From Sphingopyxis sp. MWB1 (GTDB taxonomy: Bacteria > Pseudomonadota > Alphaproteobacteria > Sphingomonadales > Sphingomonadaceae): a stretch of 64,000 nucleotides of DNA. The translations under genes and the position numbers were made by a program. The stretch lies in NCBI RefSeq assembly GCF_000763945.1, contig NZ_JQFJ01000002.1, positions 806,001-870,000 of the forward strand. Direction: 5' to 3'. Shown here piece by piece: positions 1 through 9,912 of the stretch. The notes under the pieces are model-generated. The model saw only the letters and a list, made by a program, of their open reading frames with translations, made no database searches and was not told where the DNA came from. Numbering within the stretch: the stretch's first letter is position 1; every line of letters begins with the position of its first letter.

Positions 1-62
1 CGCCGCATATCGCCATCGGCGGCACCATAGAGGTCGCGCCCGCGCTCGACATGCCGATGTAA
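1..62 (+). CDS. 3' end of an unidentified gene (partial)
   Basis: An open frame runs in from the left edge and stops at TAA 60-62. About 19 residues are visible, ending in ALDMPM. This is too little to assign a family. The stop lies 44 bases before the next start on the same strand, so the two genes could be co-transcribed. Confidence 0.45.
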   Translation, partial: PHIAIGGTIEVAPALDMPM

Positions 63-106
63 AAGCGGCCTTCGCCTGTCACTCCCCTTTTGGAAAGGAT
101 CGCGCC

Positions 107-556
107 ATGACCGGATTGTCCGGAGCCTGCCTGTGCGGGCAGATTCGCTATTCGACCCCCGCCGTGCCGCTTGTCGTCGGCCATTGCCATTGCATCGACT
201 GCCGCAAGAGCAGCGGCACCGGCCATTCCACCCATATCCTCATCCCCGAGGAAGGGTTTGAAATGACAGGCGAACCGCGCTTCTATGACCATCCCGCCGA
301 CAGCCGCCATATCGTCAGCCGTGGCTTTTGCGCCGATTGCGGGTCGCCCATTCTGTCGCGCAATTCGGCGATGCCCGCCCTGCTAGCGCTGCGCGCTTCC
401 AGCCTCGACGATCCCGGCGCGGTCACCCCGCAGATGATCGTCTACGCCAGCCGCGCGCCCGCCTGGGACGCGATGGACCCCGCCCTCCCCTGTTTCGCCC
501 ATATGCCGGAGGAGAGCGCGGTGGCCGAGATGATCGGCGGCGCGGCACCGGACTGA
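107..556 (+). CDS. GFA-family (CENP-V/GFA domain) zinc protein
   Basis: 149 residues, the usual size for the family. The GFA zinc-binding cysteines are all visible: Cys8 and Cys10 in CLCGQIRY, Cys27, Cys29 and Cys32 in HCHCIDCRK, and Cys75 and Cys78 in GFCADCG. The family is named after glutathione-dependent formaldehyde-activating enzyme, but most members have no proven substrate, so a formaldehyde role is not claimed. The ATG has a purine-rich ribosome site (GGAAAGGA) at good spacing. It is followed by an 83-base gap and then the M20/ast genes on the same strand. Confidence 0.85.
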   Translation: MTGLSGACLCGQIRYSTPAVPLVVGHCHCIDCRKSSGTGHSTHILIPEEGFEMTGEPRFYDHPADSRHIVSRGFCADCGSPILSRNSAMPALLALRASSLDDPGAVTPQMIVYASRAPAWDAMDPALPCFAHMPEESAVAEMIGGAAPD

Positions 557-639
557 CGCTACGGCGCGGTCGCAAGGCGGAGGCGACAGGACGCAAGCAG
601 GGGGTGCAAAAGCATCGCGCGGGTCGCTATAGCCTTGTC

Positions 640-1848
640 ATGTTTTCGCTCACCCCCCAGGATAGCGCCGTTCTCGACCGCGCCGCCGCCGCGCCGATGC
701 TTGCACAGGTTGAACAATGGGCCGCGATTAACAGCGGGACGACCAATTTGGCCGGGCTGAAAATCATGGCGGCGACGCTCGCCGATGCCTTTTCGGCGCT
801 GCCCGGCGAAGTGCGGCTAGTCGCGCCAGATCCGGTGGAAAGTGTCGATGCGGCAGGACAGGTGCAGACCAGCCAGCGCGGCGAGCATCTGCATCTGTCG
901 GTGCGCCCCGACGCGCCGGTGCAACTGCTCTTCACCGGCCATATGGACACGGTTTTTCCTGCCGATCACCCCTTTCAGACGCTGACATGGCGCGAGGAAG
1001 GCGTGCTGAACGGCCCCGGTACCGCCGACATGAAGGGCGGGCTGTCGGTGATCCTCGCTGCCCTGTCGGCGATCGAAACATCGCCGCTCGCCCCGCGCAT
1101 CGGCTATGATGTGATGATCAACAGCGACGAGGAAACGGGAAGCCACGCCTCCGCCGCGCTGATCGCCGAACTTGCCAAGGGGAAAATGGCCGCGCTCACC
1201 TATGAACCCGCGCTTCCCGATGGAACATTGGCGGGCGCACGTCCGGGAAGCGGCAACTTCAGCATCACGATTCATGGCCTGTCCGCCCATGCCGGACGCA
1301 ACCCGGAAGAGGGGCGCAACGCCCTTGTCGCCGCCGCCGATCTCGCGCTGCGCCTCAATGCCATGAAATCACTGGAATTAAAGGTTAATCCTGCAAAAAT
1401 TGACGGCGGCGGGCCCAATAATGTCGTGCCCGACCAAGCCATTTTGCGCGTCAACATGCGCCCCTCCACGCCCGAGGCAATGGCGAGAGCCGAAGTGATG
1501 CTGCGTGACACTATTGCCAACATCCAGCGCGACCACGACGTCCACTGCCACCTCCACGGCGGCTTCAACCGCCCGCCCAAGCCGCTCGATGAAGCGGCTT
1601 CCCGCCTCTTCACGCTGGTACGCGACTGCGGAGCCGCGCTCGGCCTCCAGATCGGCTGGAATGCAACCGGCGGGGTGTGCGACGGCAATAATATCGCCGC
1701 CTGCGGCATTCCCGTCGTCGACACCATGGGCCCGCGCGGCGGCGCCATTCATTCACCGGACGAATTTCTGATCGTCGACAGCCTCGCCGAACGCGCGAAA
1801 TTGTCGGCGCTCACTATCCTGCAACTAGCAGAACGGGGGACTGTGTGA
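640..1848 (+). CDS. M20-family metallohydrolase linked to arginine succinyltransferase genes
   Basis: A zinc-dependent amidohydrolase/peptidase of the M20 (ArgE/DapE/CPG2) type, 402 residues. Metal-binding and catalytic positions are visible: His101 and Asp103 in GHMDTV, Asp130 in GTADMKGG, Glu164/Glu165 in SDEETGS and His371 in IHSPDEF. The frame is open further upstream, but the family N-terminus begins at this ATG. No strong ribosome site is seen, so the start is moderately sure. Its stop overlaps the astA start by four bases (GTGA), so the two are translationally coupled. M20 enzymes include desuccinylases (DapE), so it could replace AstE, the last enzyme of the AST pathway. That role is inference; carboxypeptidase G2-like activity is an alternative. 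Confidence 0.85.
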   Translation: MFSLTPQDSAVLDRAAAAPMLAQVEQWAAINSGTTNLAGLKIMAATLADAFSALPGEVRLVAPDPVESVDAAGQVQTSQRGEHLHLSVRPDAPVQLLFTGHMDTVFPADHPFQTLTWREEGVLNGPGTADMKGGLSVILAALSAIETSPLAPRIGYDVMINSDEETGSHASAALIAELAKGKMAALTYEPALPDGTLAGARPGSGNFSITIHGLSAHAGRNPEEGRNALVAAADLALRLNAMKSLELKVNPAKIDGGGPNNVVPDQAILRVNMRPSTPEAMARAEVMLRDTIANIQRDHDVHCHLHGGFNRPPKPLDEAASRLFTLVRDCGAALGLQIGWNATGGVCDGNNIAACGIPVVDTMGPRGGAIHSPDEFLIVDSLAERAKLSALTILQLAERGTV

Positions 1849-2846
1849 ATTATGTGATCCGGGCGGCCAAGCCAGGCGATCTGCAAAGCATTTACGAAAT
1901 GGCGAAGCTGACGGGCGGCGGCTTCACCAACCTCCCCCCCGACAAAAAGGCGCTGCGGACCAAGCTCGAACGCGCCGAGGCCGGATTTGCGAGCGACAAG
2001 GAATATCCCTCTGACGAGCTTTATCTGCTCGTGCTCGAAGATCTCGACAGCGGCGAAGTGCGCGGCACCTGCCAGATTTTCGGGCAGATCGGCCAGCGCT
2101 GGCCCTTTTATTCCTATCGCATCAGCACCGAAAGCCAGCATAGCGAACAGCTTGGGCGGACCTTTCATGCCCAGACACTGATCCTCAGCAATGATCTCAA
2201 CGGATCGAGCGAGGTCGGCGGTCTCTTTCTTCACCCCGCGGCGCGCGCGGGCGGGCTGGGCCTGCTGCTTGCCCGGTCGCGCTATCTGTTCATCGCGCGC
2301 CACCGCGCCCGTTTCGCCGACCGTCTGCTCGCCGAGCTGCGCGGGGTCATCGACGAAGCGGGCGGCTCGCCCTTCTGGGACGGGGTCGCGGGCAAATTTT
2401 TCGGGATGAGCTTTCAGGAAGCCGACCAGTTCAATGCCGTCCATGGCAATCAATTTATCGCCGACATGATGCCCAAACATCCCGTCTATATCGCGATGCT
2501 GCCCGAAAACGCGCGCAGCGTCATCGGCGTCCCCCACCCCAGCGGTCGCGCCGCGATGCGGATGCTCGAAAATGAAGGCTTTGCCTTTGAAAATTACATC
2601 GACATTTTCGACGGCGGCCCCACGATGACGGCGCGCACCGACCAGGTTGCGAGCGTGCGCGATGCACGCCATGTCGCGCTTGCGGGCACTGCCAAGGATG
2701 GCGAGGATGCGCTGGTCGCCACTGGGCGCCTCGCCGATTTCCGTTGCTGCTTTGGCAAAGTGAAGGGCGAGGCGACGCTCGATGCCGCCAGCGCCGAGAT
2801 ATTGGGGCTGAAAAAGGGTGATGAATTTAGCTGGATCGGGCGCTGA
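1845..2846 (+). CDS. astA: arginine N-succinyltransferase
   Basis: Transfers succinyl from succinyl-CoA to the alpha-amino group of arginine, the first step of the arginine succinyltransferase (AST) pathway in the cytoplasm. The 333-residue protein begins YVIRAAKPGDLQSIYEMA and has the AstA features SSEVGGLFLHP and a C-terminal GDEFSWIGR-like end. The start is GTG, overlapping the TGA of the M20 gene, with GGGGGA just upstream. One base separates its stop from astB. Length is close to the family norm (about 340). Confidence 0.92.
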   Translation: MNYVIRAAKPGDLQSIYEMAKLTGGGFTNLPPDKKALRTKLERAEAGFASDKEYPSDELYLLVLEDLDSGEVRGTCQIFGQIGQRWPFYSYRISTESQHSEQLGRTFHAQTLILSNDLNGSSEVGGLFLHPAARAGGLGLLLARSRYLFIARHRARFADRLLAELRGVIDEAGGSPFWDGVAGKFFGMSFQEADQFNAVHGNQFIADMMPKHPVYIAMLPENARSVIGVPHPSGRAAMRMLENEGFAFENYIDIFDGGPTMTARTDQVASVRDARHVALAGTAKDGEDALVATGRLADFRCCFGKVKGEATLDAASAEILGLKKGDEFSWIGR

Positions 2847-2847
2847 C

Positions 2848-4098
2848 ATGCAGACAGAGATTAATTTCGACGGGATCATCGGCCCGACCCATAATTATGC
2901 GGGACTCAGCCGGGGTAATATCGCCTCGGCCAGCAATGCAGGCGACGCCTCCGCCCCACGCGCCGCAGCGCTGCAAGGCATAGAGAAGATGCGCCACAAT
3001 CTGGCGCTTGGTCTGCCGCAGGGGTTTTTCGTGCCGCTCGACCGCCCCGATGCCCGCTGGCTCGAAAGCCTCGGCACCTCGCTCAACGATGCCGAGCCGC
3101 ATTTGCGCGCGCAGGCCTGGTCGGCTTCGTCCATGTGGGCGGCCAATGCCGCAACCGTGTCCCCCGCTGCCGATACCGCCGATGGGCTTTGCCATCTGAC
3201 CGTCGCCAACCTCGTTACCATGCCGCACCGCAGCCATGAATGGCAGGGAACGCTGGCGCAGCTTCGCCTCGCCTTTTCCGGCCCGCAATTCGCCGTGCAC
3301 GCTCCTGTCCCCGCGCCTTTTGGCGACGAGGGCGCGGCCAATCATATGCGCCTCTGTTCGCGCCATGATGAAGCGGGGGTCGAGATTTTCGTCTATGGCG
3401 TCGGCGGCGGCCGCTTCCCGGCGCGCCAGCATCTCGACGCCTCGAAGGCGATCGCCCGCCATCACCGGCTCGATCCCGCGCGCACGTTGTTCCTGCGTCA
3501 GTCCGACACTGCGATTCAGGGCGGTGCCTTTCACAATGACGTTGTTGCGGTCGCCAATGAACATGTGCTGTTCACTCATGAAACCGCTTTTTACGAGCGG
3601 GATGCCGCGCATGACGCGATCCGGCGAGCCTTTCCCGCGGTCGAAATCGTCGAAGTCCCCGAAAGCGCGGTCAGCCTTGCCGATGCGATCAAATCCTATC
3701 TCTTCAACGCCCAGCTTGTCAGCCTGCCCGATGACGGCGGCATGGGCCTGATCCTGCCGACCGAGGCGCGCGATACACCATCTGTCTGGAAGTGGCTGGA
3801 GGCGCATGTCGCGGGCAACGGCCCGATCCGGCAGCTCTTCCCCGTTGATGTGCGCCAGTCGATGGCCAATGGCGGCGGCCCCGCCTGTCTGCGATTGCGC
3901 GTCGTGGCCGATCCCGCCACCGTCGACCCGCGCTTTGTCGCCGATGAAGCCAAGCTCGACCGCATCGCCGATGTGGTGCGGCGCCATTGGCCCGAAAGCA
4001 TAGCGCCCGACATGCTCGGCGATCCCGCGCTCACCGCCGACGTCCGTCGCGCCCGGATGGCACTATTAGAGGCGCTCGATCTCGGCGAATTGGGATAA
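2848..4098 (+). CDS. astB: N-succinylarginine dihydrolase
   Basis: Hydrolyses N2-succinylarginine to N2-succinylornithine, CO2 and ammonia, the second AST step. 416 residues (E. coli AstB about 447). Recognised by the start EINFDGIIGPTHNYAGLS, by GGAFHNDVV with the family His at 229, and by GGGPACLRLR with the catalytic Cys at 347. The frame is open 30 bases upstream inside astA, but the ATG at 2848, one base past the astA stop, matches the family N-terminus. The downstream genes astC and astD are not in the window, so the pathway must be completed elsewhere. Confidence 0.93.
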   Translation: MQTEINFDGIIGPTHNYAGLSRGNIASASNAGDASAPRAAALQGIEKMRHNLALGLPQGFFVPLDRPDARWLESLGTSLNDAEPHLRAQAWSASSMWAANAATVSPAADTADGLCHLTVANLVTMPHRSHEWQGTLAQLRLAFSGPQFAVHAPVPAPFGDEGAANHMRLCSRHDEAGVEIFVYGVGGGRFPARQHLDASKAIARHHRLDPARTLFLRQSDTAIQGGAFHNDVVAVANEHVLFTHETAFYERDAAHDAIRRAFPAVEIVEVPESAVSLADAIKSYLFNAQLVSLPDDGGMGLILPTEARDTPSVWKWLEAHVAGNGPIRQLFPVDVRQSMANGGGPACLRLRVVADPATVDPRFVADEAKLDRIADVVRRHWPESIAPDMLGDPALTADVRRARMALLEALDLGELG

Positions 4099-4154
4099 GG
4101 AAAGGGACGGCCGGAGGCGGACTTCTCTGCCCTCGACCCCCAATGTTCAGTCCG

Positions 4155-4682
4155 TTAGTTCTGCTGGCTCATCGGCTCCGCATTGCCGACCGTTTTGGGC
4201 GGCACGGCCTCCGCTGCCACCACCCGCTTTTCGCTGTTCGTCGCAATCGCCTTTTCCAGCGCCGCGACCTGCGGGCATTGCCCTGAACAGACACGCTCGG
4301 CCTCAGCCAGCTTTTCGCGCGCCAGTTCGAGCGCGCCCTTCTCCGCAAGTGCTTCGCCCTGCCCGGTCAGCGCAACCAGATCATTGGGATCAAGCGCCAG
4401 CGCCTCACGATAAAGGCTGATCGCCTTGCCGGGCAGCCCTTGCGCGCGCGCAACCTGCGCCAGCGCGATAATCGCCGAGCGGTTGCGCGGATCGGCGACC
4501 AGCGCCGATTCATAATAATCTATCGCGCTGTTCAATTCGCCTGCCTGCTGCACTGCCTCTCCGGCATTTTGCAGCGCGACCGAGCGCGGCAAAATATCGT
4601 TATCGGCGCGCTGCGCCTCCGAACTGGTTGGCAGGCTGGCCAAAATCAGACCCGCGCCAAGGGCCAGGAAACTGACGCGCAT
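4155..4682 (-). CDS. exported tetratricopeptide-repeat protein
   Basis: 175 residues. An N-terminal signal peptide (MRVSFLALGAGLILASLP, cleavage probably near SSEAQ) is followed by two to three TPR units around residues 40-125 (AIDYYESALVADPRN, AISLYREALALDPND). A short CSGQC segment near residue 130 could form a disulfide. The start at 4682 was chosen because GGGAGA sits at correct spacing; an upstream ATG at 4703 lacks one. It lies 32 bases downstream of the RsmB-type methyltransferase on the same strand and may be in the guaB transcription unit. Function unknown; TPRs imply protein contacts in the periplasm. Confidence 0.75.
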   Translation of the reverse strand: MRVSFLALGAGLILASLPTSSEAQRADNDILPRSVALQNAGEAVQQAGELNSAIDYYESALVADPRNRSAIIALAQVARAQGLPGKAISLYREALALDPNDLVALTGQGEALAEKGALELAREKLAEAERVCSGQCPQVAALEKAIATNSEKRVVAAEAVPPKTVGNAEPMSQQN

Positions 4683-4714
4683 CACATTCTCCCATCGGTT
4701 CATTGCCCCCCTGC

Positions 4715-5905
4715 CTAACATGGGGCAGCAAGCCGTGCGAGGAAAAAGCCGTCGCATCCGTCATGCGCGGGGGTTAGCAGAAAGCCCGCTCCGGCGGACC
4801 GCCCTATACCCGGCGGCAAGACATTGTCATCCACCGTCCAGCCCGGATGCCGATTGAGAAAATCATCCACCTGTGCCCGCCCCTCGCGCGCTATGACCGA
4901 GCAAACAGCATAAAGAAGTTTTCCGCCCGGCGCCACCATCTCCGCGCCGATATCCATCAGCCGTGCCTGATCGGCGACATGCTTGTCGAGCCGTGAAGGA
5001 GTGAGGCGCCAGCGCAGTTCGGGACTGCGCCGCCAGGTGCCGCTGCCCGAACAGGGCGCATCGACAAAGACCCGGGCGGCATGCCCGCGCCAGTCGGCCA
5101 GCATATCAGCTTCCTGCCCCGGATTGAGCAGCCGTGTCGTAATGGATGTCACCCCGGCCCGCTCGGCACGCGGCGCCAATTGCTGCAAACGCGCGCGATT
5201 GATGTCGCACGCCAATATCTCGCTCCGGTCGCCGGTAAGGGATGCCAGCGCAAGCGCCTTGCCGCCGCCCCCCGCACACAAATCGACGATACGCATAGCA
5301 GGCGCCGCGTCCAATGCCGCCGCTGCATATTGGCTGGCGGCATCCTGCACCTCAAACTGGCCATCCGCATAAGCCGGATGCTGCACCGCCGCGCTTTCAG
5401 GCGGCAGCCGCCACCCGTCCGCCACCCCGGCAATCGCTTCCCCATCCGGGAAATGTGCAGCCAGATCGGCTTGCTGCGCCTTGATGCAATTGGCGCGCAA
5501 GTCCACCGGCGCGCGCGCCAGCATCGCCCCGGCTTCCTCATCGCCGATTAGCGGATCAAACAAGGCCACCAGCGTGGGCGCCGCCAGCCCGCTTTCACCA
5601 CGCGCTTCGCCTGCCTCAATCGGCGCGGGGCCATAGGGCGATCCATCGAAAAGTGCCGCTAGATCAGGCTGTTCATCGGCCAGCGTCAGCATCGCCGCGC
5701 GGCCCGAAGGCGGCGCCGAGCGCACGGTGCGGATCGCATCATAAACCAGCGCGCGTATTGCCCGCCGATCCTTCGACCCGGCATAGCGCCGCTGACGCAT
5801 CGCTTCCGACAAGATCCGATCGGCCGACGACCCACCCTCGCGCGCGGCGGCGGCAATAGCGTCCAATATCTCGATGGCGGTTTGCACACGCGCGGCGGGG
5901 GTCAT
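4715..5905 (-). CDS. RsmB/NOP2-family rRNA (cytosine-C5) methyltransferase
   Basis: S-adenosylmethionine-dependent RNA m5C methyltransferase, probably acting on 16S rRNA, 396 residues. The SAM-binding motif I is VDLCAGGGGKALALA (residues about 207-221). The two family cysteines are present: Cys285 in DAPCSGSGTW (motif IV) and Cys335 in YAVCSVI (motif VI, the covalent nucleophile of RsmB). The N-terminal 140 residues resemble the NusB-like RNA-binding part. The ATG has GGGAG upstream. It lies 59 bases downstream of guaB on the same strand. The exact target cytosine cannot be read from sequence, so no symbol is given. Confidence 0.88.
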   Translation of the reverse strand: MTPAARVQTAIEILDAIAAAAREGGSSADRILSEAMRQRRYAGSKDRRAIRALVYDAIRTVRSAPPSGRAAMLTLADEQPDLAALFDGSPYGPAPIEAGEARGESGLAAPTLVALFDPLIGDEEAGAMLARAPVDLRANCIKAQQADLAAHFPDGEAIAGVADGWRLPPESAAVQHPAYADGQFEVQDAASQYAAAALDAAPAMRIVDLCAGGGGKALALASLTGDRSEILACDINRARLQQLAPRAERAGVTSITTRLLNPGQEADMLADWRGHAARVFVDAPCSGSGTWRRSPELRWRLTPSRLDKHVADQARLMDIGAEMVAPGGKLLYAVCSVIAREGRAQVDDFLNRHPGWTVDDNVLPPGIGRSAGAGFLLTPAHDGCDGFFLARLAAPC

Positions 5906-5964
5906 GTCACGCAGCTCCCTTCATCTGGCACAGCGGCGCCGAGGCCGTCATGCGCCGCGCACAA

Positions 5965-7557
<1,593 letters not shown>

Positions 7558-7617
7558 TCATCGAACGGAAACCTTCACCGGTCGGCCCCTGTCAGGTGCA
7601 ACCGCAAGCCGCGAAAC

Positions 7618-8892
7618 TTGCCGCTCTTTCTGTGGGACGCTACCTCCTCCCAGGTGACCGGGTCTGCTCCTTCTTCGCAAAGCGCCTTTGCGCCTTTTCA
7701 CTATCCGGCTTTTCGGGCCATCTGGACGGCAAATCTGGCATCGAACATGGGTTCGATGATCCAGTCCGTCGGCGCGGCCTGGCTAATGACCGAACTCACC
7801 CAGTCGCATCTTCTGATCGCTCTGGTGCAGGCGGGTGCGACCATCCCGATCATGCTGCTTGGCGTCTTTGCGGGCGCCATCGCGGATAATTTCGACCGCC
7901 GCCGGGTAATGTTGGCGGCGCAGACGGGCATGTTGCTCGTCTCTGCCGCGCTTACCATCACCACATGGATGGGCGCGATTACGCCGCTGCTGCTGCTTTT
8001 CTTCACCCTAGCCGTCGGCTGCGGCACCGCGCTCAACGGCCCGGCATGGCAGGCATCGGTGCGGCTGCAGGTCGGCCCGCGCGACTTGCCGCAGGCGATC
8101 GCGCTCAATACCATCGCCTTCAACCTTGCGCGCAGTGTCGGCCCCGCGCTGGGCGGTCTCCTGATATCGCTTTCCGGTCCCGAAACAGGCTTTGCCTTCA
8201 ATGCGCTCAGCTATGTGGCGCTGATTATCGTGCTGGTGCGCTGGCGCCCCGAAACGAGGCCGCCGCAGCGCCGGCCAATGCTCGCTGCTATCGGCGCGGG
8301 CCTGCGCTTTTGCGCGCAGTCAGACCCGGTGCGCCGCGTGCTGCTGCGCGGCTTTGCCTTCGGCTTGGGCGCGGCAGGCTTTCAGGCGCTTCTCCCCTCG
8401 CTCATTCGCGACCGTTTTGGCGGCACGGAAATTGATTATGGGCTGTGCCTCGCCGCATTCGGGGCGGGGTCGATCTTCACTGCCCTGTGGATCGGAAAGG
8501 CGCGCCGCCGCTGGGGCAGCGACAAGGTGGTGACCGTCGCCGCGATGCTGTTCGCTGCCGTCATGCTCCCGGTCGCGGTTACACACTCTCTTCCGCCCTT
8601 GCTTGTGGCCGCCTTTATTGCGGGGGGCGCATGGGTCTCCACCCTCACCACGCTCAATGTCGCGATGCAATTGCGCTCGCCCGAAGACATATTGGGCCGG
8701 TGCCTTTCCATCTATCAAGCCGTCACCTTCGGCGCGATGGCGCTGGGGGCCTGGGTGTTGGGAATGATCGCCGACTATGCCGGTCTGCAGAACGCTCTTT
8801 TCTGTTCGGCCATATGGCTGCTGCTGACGGCTTTTCTGCTTCGTTATATCGCCCCCATGCCGCGCCGCGACGAAGGGCGCGTTACGCCATAA
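7618..8892 (+). CDS. MFS transporter of the enterobactin-exporter-like (MFS_3) type
   Basis: A 12-helix major facilitator, about 424 residues. The first helices (GSMIQSVGAAWLMTEL, ALVQAGATIPIMLLGVFAG) and the loop DNFDRRRVM between helices 2 and 3 fit the MFS_3/EntS branch, usually drug or siderophore exporters. The start is uncertain: the longest frame uses TTG at 7618, and a GTG at 7654 is possible. Neither has a clear ribosome site. It diverges from guaB, and its 3' end overlaps the convergent HxlR regulator by 11 bases. Substrate unknown. Confidence 0.82.
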   Translation: MPLFLWDATSSQVTGSAPSSQSAFAPFHYPAFRAIWTANLASNMGSMIQSVGAAWLMTELTQSHLLIALVQAGATIPIMLLGVFAGAIADNFDRRRVMLAAQTGMLLVSAALTITTWMGAITPLLLLFFTLAVGCGTALNGPAWQASVRLQVGPRDLPQAIALNTIAFNLARSVGPALGGLLISLSGPETGFAFNALSYVALIIVLVRWRPETRPPQRRPMLAAIGAGLRFCAQSDPVRRVLLRGFAFGLGAAGFQALLPSLIRDRFGGTEIDYGLCLAAFGAGSIFTALWIGKARRRWGSDKVVTVAAMLFAAVMLPVAVTHSLPPLLVAAFIAGGAWVSTLTTLNVAMQLRSPEDILGRCLSIYQAVTFGAMALGAWVLGMIADYAGLQNALFCSAIWLLLTAFLLRYIAPMPRRDEGRVTP

Positions 8893-9832
8893 GGGCTTTG
8901 GCGCCCAACTCCTCGATTTCAAACTCGCTGTTCGACAGGTCCAGATCGCCGCTGCATTCGCTGCATGTCACCTGCATCCGCAGATCATGACCGCAGGGTC
9001 GATGCGTCAATATCAGTGGCGCGCCCCTATCATCGGCGAACCATCGGTCGCCCCATTGCAGCAAGGCCAGCAGAACAGGGTAAAGGTCGCGCCCCTTTTC
9101 CGTCAGCCGATATTCCACCCGGTCGGCGTGAGCAGAATAGCGGGACGTCCGCAAAATGCCCTGCTTCACCAGCCGCTCCAGACGGCCCGTCAATATGTTG
9201 GTCGCCATCAGCGTATCGCGCTGAATATCATCGAAACGGTTGATATGGGTAAACATGGCCCGCACCACCAAAGTGGCCCATCGGTCGCCGAATAATTCAA
9301 TCATCGCGTCGACCAGTGGCCGCCCCCCGGGCCTGCGGGCTGTTACCACGCCGTTGAAGCGGCGCCTTTCATATGTCGGGACGATCCGCGCCAAACCCGG
9401 ACCTTCGCGCCAGTCTACGTCGCGCGGGTCTATTTCACCGCGACAATGGGCACAAACAGGAACCGGCTCGGTCGCATGACCGCATGTGGCATGACGCAAG
9501 CGCACTTGGAAATCGCGGCTATCGGCTTCCCACCGGTGCTGCCAGCGAAGCATCGTCAAAGCGTTGGGGAATTGATCCCGCCCCTTTTGCGTCAACATAT
9601 AGTGAAAGCCTCGCCCTGTCTTTTTGGGGCGTTTCATCAGGCAATCTTCATCGACCAGCTTTTTCAGTCGTCCGTTGACAACCGACCGAGCAAGGCCGGT
9701 GCGCGCGACGAAATCGTCAAATGCATGCACCCCCAGGAAACATTGTTCCATGATCAGCAGCACCGGGACGTCGCCGATCACATCGAGCGCACGCCAGATG
9801 GAGCAGGCCCTTATGGTGCGTTGCTGGTCCAA
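8882..9832 (-). CDS. double-domain HxlR-family transcriptional regulator
   Basis: 316 residues made of two HxlR winged-helix units in tandem (about residues 8-130 and 175-295). Each has the family helix-turn-helix pattern (GLARSVVNGRLKKLVDEDCL; LMATNILTGRLERLVKQGIL) and the wing (MLTQKGRDQFP; RLTEKGRDLYP). Each unit ends in a similar Cys/His patch (TCGH...CAHC and PCGH...CSEC) that could bind a metal. Ordinary HxlR proteins are single-domain, about 110-160 residues, and dimerise; this one may act as a pseudo-dimer. The start is TTG with GGAGG about 11 bases upstream. Its position beside an MFS gene and a TonB receptor suggests it controls that uptake block. Confidence 0.85.
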   Translation of the reverse strand: MDQQRTIRACSIWRALDVIGDVPVLLIMEQCFLGVHAFDDFVARTGLARSVVNGRLKKLVDEDCLMKRPKKTGRGFHYMLTQKGRDQFPNALTMLRWQHRWEADSRDFQVRLRHATCGHATEPVPVCAHCRGEIDPRDVDWREGPGLARIVPTYERRRFNGVVTARRPGGRPLVDAMIELFGDRWATLVVRAMFTHINRFDDIQRDTLMATNILTGRLERLVKQGILRTSRYSAHADRVEYRLTEKGRDLYPVLLALLQWGDRWFADDRGAPLILTHRPCGHDLRMQVTCSECSGDLDLSNSEFEIEELGAKALMA

Positions 9833-9912
9833 AGTGGGGATATCCTCCGCGATGCTTTCCCGACCCTAAACCAGCCGAAGGGAGGACAGCAAGGCCGCCC
9901 TCCCCCTACCCA

